A stretch of 64,000 nucleotides of DNA from Pedobacter insulae (GTDB taxonomy: Bacteria; Bacteroidota; Bacteroidia; Sphingobacteriales; Sphingobacteriaceae): the NCBI RefSeq assembly GCF_900113525.1, contig NZ_FOPP01000007.1, positions 186,001 through 250,000 on the forward strand. The letters are read 5' to 3'. The translations under genes and the position numbers were made by a program. Of the stretch, positions 24,666-33,390 are shown piece after piece. The notes beneath the pieces were generated by a model. It made no database searches, had not been told where the DNA came from, and was given only the letters and a program-made list of their open reading frames with translations. Position 1 is the first letter of the stretch, and every line of letters starts with the position of its first letter.

Positions 24666-25766
24666 ATGACAAGGCAAATGGTCCGCAAGATTATCCACAT
24701 AGACATGGATGCATTTTATGCGTCTGTTGAGCAAAGGGATTTTCCAGCGTATCGGGGCAAGCCTTTGGTAGTTGGAGGATCTCCAGAGGGACGAGGAGGC
24801 GTGGTAGCCACCGCCAGTTATGAGGCCAGGAAGTTTGGTATACGTTCGGCTATGACTTCCAAGAAAGCCCAGCAGTTATGTCCTTATGCAATTTTTGTGA
24901 GACCCAGATTTGCAGCTTATAAAGAAGTGTCGGTTAAAATAAGGGAAATATTTCGGCGTTATACCGATTTAATCGAACCTTTATCATTGGATGAGGCTTA
25001 CCTAGACGTAACTGTTGATAAATTAAACATAGGGTCGGCCATAACTATTGCCGAAGAAATTAAAAAGGCAATTAAAGAGGAATTAAGTTTGACAGCTTCA
25101 GCAGGCGTATCGATTAATAAATTTATTGCTAAAATTGCTTCGGACATGAATAAACCTGATGGATTAACATTTATTGGCCCTTCCCGTATTGAGGCATTTA
25201 TGGAGCAGCTTCCAGTTGAAAAGTTTTTTGGTGTGGGTAAAGTAACGGCCGAAAAAATGAAAAGACAAGGGTTGTTTATTGGCAAAGATTTAAAGCAGCT
25301 AACGGAACACAGGTTGGTACAGCTATTTGGGAAGACAGGAAAGTTCTTTTATAAAATTGTTAGGGGAATTGATGACCGGGAAGTAAGGCCTAATCAAGAA
25401 ATTAAATCAATTAGCGCAGAAGATACCTTTATGGACGATTTGGATAGAGGTGAAGAGCTTGATGATTGGTTGTCTCAAATCACTAAATCGGCCTACAAAA
25501 GGCAACAATATTATCAAATTTATGGCAGGACTATAACCTTGAAGATAAAATTTGGAGACTTTAAAATCATTACCAGAAGTCAGTCATTTCCAATTCCTAT
25601 TGTCGCCCTAGAAGATATTTTGGCAGTGACCCATCAGTTATTGGCGAATGCTGATCTTAATGGAAAGAAAATACGGCTTTTGGGAGTTTCATTCAGTAAT
25701 TTTGGAGAAGTAAAGCTCCGGGAGAGAAAAATAGCTGATCAGACCACGTTATTTCCCCAAGATTAG
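24666..25766 (+). CDS. dinB: DNA polymerase IV (Y family)
   Basis: The 366-aa error-prone polymerase carries IIHIDMDAFYASVEQRD, GVVATASYEARKFGIRSAM and SLDEAYLDVT with the catalytic acids, an HhH region (VEKFFGVGKVTAEKMKRQG) and a little-finger domain from residue ~235. No clear beta-clamp pentapeptide stands at the very end apart from QTTLFPQD, which is a plausible clamp-binding site. The start may also be Met5 at 24678. Confidence 0.95.
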   Translation: MTRQMVRKIIHIDMDAFYASVEQRDFPAYRGKPLVVGGSPEGRGGVVATASYEARKFGIRSAMTSKKAQQLCPYAIFVRPRFAAYKEVSVKIREIFRRYTDLIEPLSLDEAYLDVTVDKLNIGSAITIAEEIKKAIKEELSLTASAGVSINKFIAKIASDMNKPDGLTFIGPSRIEAFMEQLPVEKFFGVGKVTAEKMKRQGLFIGKDLKQLTEHRLVQLFGKTGKFFYKIVRGIDDREVRPNQEIKSISAEDTFMDDLDRGEELDDWLSQITKSAYKRQQYYQIYGRTITLKIKFGDFKIITRSQSFPIPIVALEDILAVTHQLLANADLNGKKIRLLGVSFSNFGEVKLRERKIADQTTLFPQD

Positions 25767-25798
25767 CTATTCAATATAACCGGCAAGCATTAGCGCTG

Positions 25799-26938
25799 TT
25801 AGTTTGGTAGTTTTTCAACTCTTATTAAAACAGGCTGTGACGATAAAGATCCTAGAAAAGCGATTACTGCTTCCTTTTCAGCATTACTAAGTCTTATTCC
25901 TCTCAAGAGTTTATCATTTTTAGGTAATAGCGGATCGTTTTCTTGTTCTGCTCTAACCCGCTGGATAGGCATGCCCATATTGTACATATTCATCACTCCG
26001 TCCATATCGCCAAATAGGCCATTGTGAAACCAAGGCGCAGTTCTCATTACATTTCTCAGACCTGGGGTTTTGAATTTACCAACGTCTGCAGGATTTTTAG
26101 TTACCTTATATAAACCTAAATCCTCGTACTTACGGCCATAATATGTTAGCCCATCATTATGGAACTGATTATCTGTGAAAAAGGGTCCATTATGGCAATT
26201 CATACAGCGAGCTTTGGTTCTGAAGAGGTGAAGCCCCATTATTTGTTGATCTGTTAAGGCTTTTTTATCATTCGACAAAAAGCGGTCGAAATCTGTGCGC
26301 CTGCTTACAATACTACGTTGAAATGTTGCGAGACTTGCAAATATGCGTTCATTATTGATTTCTTTTGAACCAAATGCATTTAAAAAGTAGGGTTCATAAC
26401 CTTTGATTTTTTTTAATTTTTTAGGCAGCAGTTTCATATCCTGATGCATTTCATTGTGCGCTGTAACAGGCATTCCTGCTTGCTCCTCTAAACTATTTGC
26501 CCTGCCATCCCAAAATAGTTTCTTGCTGTACCAGACATTTTCTAAAGATGGTGCATTACGAATATTCGCTAAATGATCATGCCCAATGGAAACTCTTTTT
26601 CCATCGGCCCAGTTCAGATCAGGCACATGGCAACTTGAACAGGAAATTTGATTGGAGCCAGATAAGCGAGGATCGAAGAACAAAATCTTTCCAAGCTCCA
26701 CTAAGTGTTTTATTGAATCATTTTTTAAATTTAACGGGGAAGGCAATAACTCTCCAAGTTCTTCGAACGCAATTCCACTATCTACATTTGCCTTTGGCCA
26801 TTCTTTGCTAGGTTTGGCATATACTTTTCTCAACGAATCTATAGAAAGATTGTCTCCATTTTTAAATTCGATAAACGTAAATGAATAAATGGTGAAAAAG
26901 AAAAATATGATAGCTACTACAATTGAGATTTTTTTCAT
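25799..26938 (-). CDS. di-heme cytochrome c peroxidase (CCP/MauG family)
   Basis: The 379-aa exported protein has an N-terminal hydrophobic signal/anchor and two CxxCH heme sites: CSSCH, followed by VPDLNWADG, and CMNCH, followed by NGPFFTD. NVMRTAPWFHNG holds the usual distal residues. It reduces H2O2 or oxidises a partner in the periplasm. It is the last gene of the TonB receptor-DUF4876-DUF6850 unit, 3 nt after the DUF6850 gene. Confidence 0.92.
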   Translation of the reverse strand: MKKISIVVAIIFFFFTIYSFTFIEFKNGDNLSIDSLRKVYAKPSKEWPKANVDSGIAFEELGELLPSPLNLKNDSIKHLVELGKILFFDPRLSGSNQISCSSCHVPDLNWADGKRVSIGHDHLANIRNAPSLENVWYSKKLFWDGRANSLEEQAGMPVTAHNEMHQDMKLLPKKLKKIKGYEPYFLNAFGSKEINNERIFASLATFQRSIVSRRTDFDRFLSNDKKALTDQQIMGLHLFRTKARCMNCHNGPFFTDNQFHNDGLTYYGRKYEDLGLYKVTKNPADVGKFKTPGLRNVMRTAPWFHNGLFGDMDGVMNMYNMGMPIQRVRAEQENDPLLPKNDKLLRGIRLSNAEKEAVIAFLGSLSSQPVLIRVEKLPN

Positions 26939-26941
26939 TTA

Positions 26942-28498
26942 CTAAAAATAGAGGTTAAAGCTGATATTATTAAAGAACCTTTCATTGCCAGGAATAGCCG
27001 TTGTAGGTCGCTGTAAGTTCTTCATTTTGTCGTTTTTGCTATAAACGGCATTCACCTTAACTGCCGCTTGCATAGTGTTAAAGAAGGGAAAACTATAGGT
27101 TGCACTTGCGGAAACTCCATATCTATTTGCGGTGTTAAATAAGTAATTATAGCGTATTACCTCTTTCGTAAAATAACTTTCATTGGCTTCACTTACTTGT
27201 AGCTTTTCGGTTACCGGCAATCCGTAGTGAACTCCTGCGTATGCTCCAAAAGATTTGTGGTTAGCTACCTTTCTATTAACGCCCAGGCCGGCATTCAATA
27301 AAACATTTTTGAAATATACAAGATTTCCGGTTATTCCATCAATTCTTTCTTCGGATGTCTGTTTAGCGCCAATTAAATAGTTATAAGTGCTGCTATTCTT
27401 GGTGATTGTATAATTCACTTGCAAGTTAATTTTCTGGCCAGTATACACATAATTTTTAGCAAAAAAATCAAGATTAAAATCCTCGCCAGCTAAATTTTCA
27501 TAGGCAATATTTACTCCCAAATTTCCTGCAAAAATAGGTTTAATCCAAAGTAAATTTAAGTCTAATTTAGCTAGATTATAGTAAGAAAGGTCTGTAATCT
27601 CGCTACCTGTTCTATAGTCATACACTTGTTTTTCATTCACTTTTGTACCTATAAAATAGAAAGAACCCAGTTTTGTGTTTGCTGCTGCAAAAGAAGTGGC
27701 TAGGCCAGATCGGGTCTGGAAATCATTATAATTTCTTTCCGAAGTTTTTGGGATCGGTTCCCCGTATCCATTAATTAGGTAATTTACATAGTTCGGATAG
27801 CTGATACTTTCGTAATACGTACGGTTTTTATATCCGATTGTTACTTTTTCCTGTCCGTAACCCACTAGGTAAGTTAAACCAAATTTCACGTTATCAGCAA
27901 CATTATAGCCTAGCATACCTCGCATGTTTAGTTGGTATTCTTTAACCGAACCTCTGGGATCATTATTAGCAAAATGATCAGCTATGCGATAATCTAAGCC
28001 AATACCAAGCGTAATCTTGTTTCCTGACAAAGTTTTCGCTCCAATAACTTTAAAATCATATGTCGACCTTTCATAGTGATTATTTGCTGGTGAACCAAAA
28101 TAATAAGGTGTTGTAGGGTTATTGCGGGTTTGATGCGAAAAACGTGTACTATCTTCCATTGTTTTTTGGTAATTGAAAGCTCCAAAAAGCTTAATACCTT
28201 TTAAATCTGTTATTCCTTCTGAACTTAAAAAAACAGTATTCGTTTGCGTACTGCCTTGCGCATTTACAAATTTTCCTTTTTCAAATTGATGTCCAGCCGA
28301 GATTGTACTAAGCTGGGCTGGCATTAATTGGGAGAGGAATAAAGGACTTAATTTAGCAAATGAGTAACTGATCATGCTTAAGGAATCAGAAAAATAGAGC
28401 TGTCTTTGCTGAACAATATTTCTGACAGAGTCTTGCTGTGCAAAAAGTTTCGCATGGGAGCTTATCAACAAAACGAATATGAAGCAAATTTTTCTCAT
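26942..28498 (-). CDS. DUF6850-type outer membrane beta-barrel protein
   Basis: The 518-aa protein has its start set at 28498, where MRKICFIFVLLISSHAKLFAQ is a signal peptide; an ATG at 28528 would add 10 residues. The mature part is strand-rich with many aromatic residues (YYFGSPANNHYERSTYDFKV, FNNISFNLYF at the C-terminus), typical of an outer membrane barrel. Its place between a DUF4876 lipoprotein and a di-heme peroxidase matches the DUF6850 neighbourhood I know from Bacteroidota. The function is unknown; cargo passage or assembly with the TonB receptor is inference. Confidence 0.75.
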   Translation of the reverse strand: MRKICFIFVLLISSHAKLFAQQDSVRNIVQQRQLYFSDSLSMISYSFAKLSPLFLSQLMPAQLSTISAGHQFEKGKFVNAQGSTQTNTVFLSSEGITDLKGIKLFGAFNYQKTMEDSTRFSHQTRNNPTTPYYFGSPANNHYERSTYDFKVIGAKTLSGNKITLGIGLDYRIADHFANNDPRGSVKEYQLNMRGMLGYNVADNVKFGLTYLVGYGQEKVTIGYKNRTYYESISYPNYVNYLINGYGEPIPKTSERNYNDFQTRSGLATSFAAANTKLGSFYFIGTKVNEKQVYDYRTGSEITDLSYYNLAKLDLNLLWIKPIFAGNLGVNIAYENLAGEDFNLDFFAKNYVYTGQKINLQVNYTITKNSSTYNYLIGAKQTSEERIDGITGNLVYFKNVLLNAGLGVNRKVANHKSFGAYAGVHYGLPVTEKLQVSEANESYFTKEVIRYNYLFNTANRYGVSASATYSFPFFNTMQAAVKVNAVYSKNDKMKNLQRPTTAIPGNERFFNNISFNLYF

Positions 28499-28539
28499 GA
28501 TATTTAGGCGTTTAACATTGATCGTCAAACACCGCCTTG

Positions 28540-29859
28540 TTATTGTTTAAATCCCCTTGGGGTTGCAATGTTAAAGAAACTAAAATCTTCGGTACTGTTA
28601 TTGGTATCCTTTAATATTATCCGGCCATTTATTGTTTTTTCTGTTTTTCTGATTACAGATTGAGAGGTATAGGACCCTGCTGGTACAAACGCAAATCCGG
28701 CATCTAACGCAGGGTTTAATTTTTTGGGGTTTCTGTCATCTGGGAGGTTTGCCTGAACCTCTACTGCGTCTAAAATAAGGTTATTGGGTATTTGATAATA
28801 CTTTTTAGATGTCGAGGTGGGTACTGATTTTGTTGGGTAGTGGTATTGAGGTAAGTCTTTCACTACTACATCAGCGCTGGCTTTGAATAAAATGTATGAG
28901 TATCTTCCATTATTATCGAAAATCATATCTGTGCCGAAATAAGCTAGCGCTTCGAGGTTCGGAACAGCTGTATCTACGTCTGAGGATAGCGGTTTCGTTA
29001 AAAAAGGCGCATAATAAGCTTCAAAATCGGCGCCACTTAAATCTACGGTTAGTGAAGGATCTAACACGCTTACGGCCTCTCCGTCAGTTCCAGTAAATGG
29101 CTGTTTATGATTGATTGCCGTTTGCGCAACAACAATGCTTTTACCTGGTAGAACAGGGTATTGTTTGCCAGTTCCTGGAATCATTAATAATGCTCTTGCA
29201 TATACATAATCCTTATTTGCATCTATGTTTGTTGGCATATTAACAGATTTGCTCCAATCCATTTGTTCAGACGGTAAAAGATAATATGAAGCACCTGAAG
29301 TTATTACGCCAGTTATCTCTGCAAAATATAGTCCATCTGCATATAAGGTTTGGTCACTATTGTTATAAAATTCAATGAATTGATCTCTATAAGTTGCGCC
29401 ATTTTGACGATGTGACCCTGCGAAATAAATTTGTTTAATCACCCAATCGCTTATGGTACCCGAAACTAGTTTAAGTTCTATACCCCCTGTAAAACCCACG
29501 GTTATCTGTGTGTTTTTGGAAGCTGCATTAAAAGTAATATCTGAATTAGTTTCAATTCCTGTGAGCTGGGTGTACACAGCCGCTGCAATTGTGATTGTTG
29601 CATCGATATCGTAGGTGCCGGCAGCAATAGATTTAAAAGTAATTGCACCTGTTTCATCAGTATTCAATATTTGAACTGTTCCCGTATTCACATTTTTTAG
29701 TTGAATTTTAATATCTTTTTGTGGAAGGGTATAGCTACTTGTTTCCAAGGAATAAGAAACTTTAACCGCCAAATCGACAGGTTGGATATCTGATGTTTTA
29801 TCTTTCTTACAAGCACTAAAAAGTACGCAAATTAAAAGGGTATAAGCTAGTTGTTTCAT
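28540..29859 (-). CDS. DUF4876 lipoprotein
   Basis: The 439-aa surface or periplasmic lipoprotein has lipobox LFSAC (Cys ~17). Residues ~25-120 look like a carboxypeptidase-regulatory/Ig-like domain (TLPQKDIKIQLKNVNTGT, AAGTYDIDATITI). The rest is DUF4876 with the YRDQFIEFYNNSDQTLYADGLYFAEI signature, reminiscent of lamin-tail domains. It lies 13 nt after the receptor gene and probably caps or serves it as the substrate-binding partner, like SusD for SusC (inference). Confidence 0.85.
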   Translation of the reverse strand: MKQLAYTLLICVLFSACKKDKTSDIQPVDLAVKVSYSLETSSYTLPQKDIKIQLKNVNTGTVQILNTDETGAITFKSIAAGTYDIDATITIAAAVYTQLTGIETNSDITFNAASKNTQITVGFTGGIELKLVSGTISDWVIKQIYFAGSHRQNGATYRDQFIEFYNNSDQTLYADGLYFAEITGVITSGASYYLLPSEQMDWSKSVNMPTNIDANKDYVYARALLMIPGTGKQYPVLPGKSIVVAQTAINHKQPFTGTDGEAVSVLDPSLTVDLSGADFEAYYAPFLTKPLSSDVDTAVPNLEALAYFGTDMIFDNNGRYSYILFKASADVVVKDLPQYHYPTKSVPTSTSKKYYQIPNNLILDAVEVQANLPDDRNPKKLNPALDAGFAFVPAGSYTSQSVIRKTEKTINGRIILKDTNNSTEDFSFFNIATPRGFKQ

Positions 29860-29872
29860 GTAATTATTATTT

Positions 29873-32647
29873 TTAAAGTTTTAAAGATATTTCTGCACCA
29901 AACGTTGGCGACTGATTTGGATAAACATATTGAAGATTGGAATTCAGGTAATAAGGCTGGTAATTGAAAACATTATATACATTAAAAGAAAATTTGAAAC
30001 GTTTTTTGATTTCTTTACCAATACTTAAATGAAAGTTTGAAATGATTTCGGGAATATTATCTACTTCCAATTCAGCTGTTGGCTTAAAGAGATGCCCTAT
30101 ATTTACATCGTTTGGAGTAGAAGCTGTTACTACAATATGTCTTCCATCACGGGTATAATAAGCAATTGGCGTTCCTGAGCCTGCCTTATATACCGTTTTT
30201 TGTAGGAGGGTAAATTCGGCTGTCGCCTGAATAAACAGGCTTATTTTAGGGATGTGGGTGGTTGAGGTGATTCGCCCATTGCTGGAATAGTTAGTCGTGT
30301 TACTGGGCTGATAAATTCCGGTCACAGCATAGTCGGGGTTATTGTTGCTGTCTTCAAAATTTGTATAACTGAAGTCTGTAGATTTTGTTTGACTTCTAAA
30401 CAAACCCCCGCTCATGTTAAAAGAAGTTGCAATACTTGCAAATTCCGGTGTGGTAAAAATCAAGTCGAAACCATATCCATTCGAAGACAGGTTGTTACTA
30501 AATTTAAATATGTTCGTTCTCACCGCTCTAAATCCGCTGGGTGTTAAAATGGGCTGTTTTCCAGTTCCTGGTTGGAATGTTGCAGAAAAGGTAGGTAATA
30601 CAATAACTTCATCTACTCTTGAATTGCCTATACCATTCCGGTTTTGTTTGGCGAATGCATTAAATGACAAATTATATTTCTTAATTTTTAACTGGGATGA
30701 GAACTCAAATGTTTGCGTATTTGCCGATTTTAAACCTTTTGCAGTATTTTCATATTTGTTTACGTAAACCAAATAAATACTCTCGGCAGCTTTACCATTG
30801 TAGGCATTGATAATGGGAACTTCAAAATAGGTTGGACCGGGATAACGTTGTCCAAGGGCAGGGGACTTATAAGAAATTCCATAAGCAAGTCCTATTCTAA
30901 AAGATTTGCTTACTTCATAATTTACGTTTGCGCGTGGAGAATAGGAAGGTAGATTATTTTGTAAATCATATCTTAATCCGGTTCTTACATTTAGAATTCT
31001 ATTAAAAACTTTGGGGCTAATAACATTCTCTATATATACTCCAACATCTTGCTGTGCAACAGCCAAAGAGAAATCGTAATATCGTTCTGATCGGTTGCTA
31101 CTTAACGAATTATTGGAAGCTTTAGTGGAAACCCTTGGTCTATTAGGATCTAAAACCTGTCCTAAGCCGTTATTTGCTCCATAGCTATAACTTCCTCCAT
31201 AACTCAAAAAGCTATTCACTTTTCCAATTTTAAACTCGGAATTAAAGTCTAAGCGGGCAGAAATATTTAATGGCCTCCCATCAATTAAAGACTGAGCGGT
31301 ATAAATTCCCTTTTCATAAGAACCTTCGTGGATACCAGTAGTTGTGGCATCGGATACTAAAACATAAGGATCGTTTACAAAAGCTTCTGTGTAACTCACT
31401 TGATGTCCTGTTGAATATCTTAGATTTAGGCTAATATTTTTTATAAATGGATGATCGATCCGATACGAGGTCCTATTCGCGAGGCTGAAATTCCAGCTGT
31501 CAAATTTTACAATTTTATTTGTTAAGTCATCTTTATCGTCTTTTATACCGTCTAAATTTCTACCATAATCAAAACTAAAAGTATTCTTCAAACGGTTCTC
31601 TGCACCAAAATAATTGGTGTGCATTGAGTTTACGTTAATGCGTTTATAGGCTTTTATCTTATCTCGATTGTCGGCATACGAGTTAACATAATTTACTCCA
31701 ACGTTTAAATTACCTGCTTTCTTACCCAATCCAAATCCTTTAGAAAAACCGTAAGAAGTTGCATTGTCTCGTAGCTGCATTCTAATGTAAGCTGGCGACT
31801 TACCTGCCTGTCTTTCCACAACAACTGCTCCTTCAGATAAATCTCCGTATTTTGCTGAGGGTACACCGGCGATAACTTCTATGCTTTCTATATTGTCTGC
31901 CGGAATTTGTCGCAGGTCCATACCTCCAAAAGCAAAATCGCCAGAATAACTTCTACCAGTCGTGCCATTTAAACCAGAACTATTCCCGCTGATAACAGAT
32001 TGCGCACCATTTGAGCCTGCAATGCCAGGGTTATAACTCTGCATATTGAGATTGTTCGTGATCACATTCCCGTCTACAATAATCGATACGCCAAAAGCAT
32101 TGTTCATCTCAAAGATGTTTTTTCCACTAGAAACCGCCGAAAAAGAAGACCTTAAAGTAAGATTTTGAACATTTTGTAAGCTAGGTGCCGTCACCTTTCT
32201 ATTAGGAATCTGATTGAGCAAGTCGTTTAAACTTAATGCTGGAATTTGCTCGATTACATCCCTGCCAATGAAGAGTGAGGAGTTTGAACTTGCTTCGAAA
32301 TTGCGTTTTGCATTAACTTCGATGCCTTCTAAACTTAAGTTCAATTCCTTTAATGTAATGTTTCCGAGGTTTACATCCGTTGAATTAGTTTCGATCTTCT
32401 TCGTCAGTTTTTGATAACCTAAGTAGGTAAAATCAATAGTTACTGAAGTGTTTGAGCGAATTTTTAATTTAAATTCTCCAATTTCATCGGTAGTTGTAAA
32501 TTGGTTAGTCTCATTTATCTTTACATTTACAGAGGATATTGGTTTTCCGGCAGTGTTAAGTATTTTTCCACTAACCGTGATGTTTGTTTGTGCTTTAGTG
32601 CCGAACAAGATGCTTGTGAATAGAAAATATAGATACAGCTGTTTCAA
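29873..32647 (-). CDS. TonB-dependent receptor (first gene of a DUF4876/DUF6850/peroxidase operon)
   Basis: The 924-aa outer membrane receptor has a signal peptide to ~residue 19 (GTKAQ), a CarboxypepD_reg-like domain (ITVSGKILNTAGKPISSVNVKI), a plug (QIPADNIESIEVIAGVPSAKYGDLSEGAVVV) and a 22-strand-type barrel ending PTFGAEISLKL. The start is TTG at 32647: no ATG precedes the signal peptide, and an in-frame TAG lies three codons upstream. Two Fur-like palindromes lie directly upstream, so iron or heme/siderophore uptake is the best guess. It is not of SusC type, because no SusD follows. Confidence 0.9.
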   Translation of the reverse strand: MKQLYLYFLFTSILFGTKAQTNITVSGKILNTAGKPISSVNVKINETNQFTTTDEIGEFKLKIRSNTSVTIDFTYLGYQKLTKKIETNSTDVNLGNITLKELNLSLEGIEVNAKRNFEASSNSSLFIGRDVIEQIPALSLNDLLNQIPNRKVTAPSLQNVQNLTLRSSFSAVSSGKNIFEMNNAFGVSIIVDGNVITNNLNMQSYNPGIAGSNGAQSVISGNSSGLNGTTGRSYSGDFAFGGMDLRQIPADNIESIEVIAGVPSAKYGDLSEGAVVVERQAGKSPAYIRMQLRDNATSYGFSKGFGLGKKAGNLNVGVNYVNSYADNRDKIKAYKRINVNSMHTNYFGAENRLKNTFSFDYGRNLDGIKDDKDDLTNKIVKFDSWNFSLANRTSYRIDHPFIKNISLNLRYSTGHQVSYTEAFVNDPYVLVSDATTTGIHEGSYEKGIYTAQSLIDGRPLNISARLDFNSEFKIGKVNSFLSYGGSYSYGANNGLGQVLDPNRPRVSTKASNNSLSSNRSERYYDFSLAVAQQDVGVYIENVISPKVFNRILNVRTGLRYDLQNNLPSYSPRANVNYEVSKSFRIGLAYGISYKSPALGQRYPGPTYFEVPIINAYNGKAAESIYLVYVNKYENTAKGLKSANTQTFEFSSQLKIKKYNLSFNAFAKQNRNGIGNSRVDEVIVLPTFSATFQPGTGKQPILTPSGFRAVRTNIFKFSNNLSSNGYGFDLIFTTPEFASIATSFNMSGGLFRSQTKSTDFSYTNFEDSNNNPDYAVTGIYQPSNTTNYSSNGRITSTTHIPKISLFIQATAEFTLLQKTVYKAGSGTPIAYYTRDGRHIVVTASTPNDVNIGHLFKPTAELEVDNIPEIISNFHLSIGKEIKKRFKFSFNVYNVFNYQPYYLNSNLQYVYPNQSPTFGAEISLKL

Positions 32648-32648
32648 T

Positions 32649-32663
32649 TTAGACTAATTCTAA
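32649..32663. promoter_or_regulatory. Fur-like palindrome, proximal (imperfect)
   Basis: TTAGACTAATTCTAA has the same 7-1-7 layout as the distal site, with one mismatch pair, and ends 1 nt before the TTG start of the receptor gene. Confidence 0.5.
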
Positions 32664-32698
32664 TTTTCGGCAAAGGTGGGAAAAATACCATTATTACG

Positions 32699-32705
32699 CA
32701 AACTA
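32699..32705 (-). promoter_or_regulatory. probable -7 element of the TonB receptor operon
   Basis: TAGTTTG on the minus strand is a one-base-shorter version of TAnnTTTG. It abuts the perfect palindrome upstream and would start transcription near 32692, about 45 nt before the TTG. Confidence 0.4.
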
Positions 32706-32706
32706 T

Positions 32707-32721
32707 TTAGAATAATTCTAA
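32707..32721. promoter_or_regulatory. Fur-like perfect 7-1-7 palindrome
   Basis: TTAGAAT-A-ATTCTAA is a perfect 15-bp palindrome with the 7-1-7 geometry of Fur-family sites. It lies in the spacer just upstream of the presumed -7 box of the receptor operon, where a bound repressor would block the polymerase. Confidence 0.65.
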
Positions 32722-32771
32722 GTAATTTCTTAACTTAATACATATTTAATGTTTTATTAATGGAACAATAC

Positions 32772-32779
32772 TATTTTTG
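32772..32779 (+). promoter_or_regulatory. -7 element of the 52-aa membrane peptide gene
   Basis: TATTTTTG fits TAnnTTTG and ends 21 nt before the ATG at 32801. No TTG is seen at -33. Confidence 0.45.
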
Positions 32780-32800
32780 TTTTAAATAATCCCATTTAAC

Positions 32801-32959
32801 ATGAAGTTTAACAGTATCGTTATTGCACTTTTGGTTGTTGCGATTTTAGCCTTTGTTTATTTCATTATCAGAAGAAATAGGAAAGACCAAAAGAGTTTAG
32901 AAAAAGAATTAAACCAAAGAGAAATGAAGCCTGAAAAACACGAAGATGAACATGTTTAG
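32801..32959 (+). CDS. small single-pass membrane protein (52 aa)
   Basis: I found this ORF by reading the plus strand; it is below the usual length cut-off. It has a 20-residue hydrophobic helix (VIALLVVAILAFVYFII) with short N-terminus, then a positive stop (RRNRKDQK) and a charged, probably helical cytoplasmic tail (LEKELNQREMKPEKHEDEH). The layout is that of a genuine membrane peptide with N-out/C-in topology, not random DNA. A promoter-like box precedes it, and the stop lies 4 nt from the converging receiver gene. The function is unknown. Confidence 0.7.
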   Translation: MKFNSIVIALLVVAILAFVYFIIRRNRKDQKSLEKELNQREMKPEKHEDEHV

Positions 32960-32963
32960 TTTG

Positions 32964-33326
32964 CTAAGCTGCTTTTAGCTGTTCATTAAGCACTGCTAAC
33001 AACTCATCAATATCGAAAGGCTTTTCAACCACTTCATCAGCGCAAACTTCTTTTACTTTTCCTATTTGACTGTGTGTTGACAGTACAATCACGGGAATGT
33101 GCTTGGTATTTTCTGCCTCCTTAATCTGTCTGCAAAGTGCTGTACCTTCCATAGTAGGTTTAATGATATCGAGCAAAATTGCGTCGGGATTTATTTCTAC
33201 AATATGCTCAAATATTCCTTGTTCATTGGTATACAAGGTAGGTTCATAGCCTGCATCCATCAGCACTATTGAAATTAATTCAAGAATTTCTTTATTATTT
33301 TCTATAACAAGTATTCGTTTTTTCAT
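32964..33326 (-). CDS. stand-alone response regulator receiver domain
   Basis: The 120-aa CheY-like protein has no output domain. The phospho-acceptor is D53 (AILLDI), the switch Ser/Thr is S83-T84 and the conserved lysine is K102 (EKPF). The acidic pair at the N-terminus reads E9-N10 instead of two acids, which may weaken Mg binding. No kinase gene is adjacent; the nearest is at 39.9-41.3 kb with its own regulator. Confidence 0.88.
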   Translation of the reverse strand: MKKRILVIENNKEILELISIVLMDAGYEPTLYTNEQGIFEHIVEINPDAILLDIIKPTMEGTALCRQIKEAENTKHIPVIVLSTHSQIGKVKEVCADEVVEKPFDIDELLAVLNEQLKAA

Positions 33327-33390
33327 TGGAAAAATATGTTGACTAAATATAAGAAATTTTTGGATTTAAAAAACTGGTTAGGATTTTATT

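Noticed and set aside
24486..24734. Minus-strand 82-codon frame rich in Leu/Tyr/Thr
   Set aside because: It arises from translating the 11-bp tandem repeat and runs into the dinB and 23808 genes; it is not a protein-like sequence.
29873..32647. SusC of a polysaccharide utilisation locus
   Set aside because: No SusD follows; the partners are DUF4876 and DUF6850, and Fur-like sites point to metal uptake.
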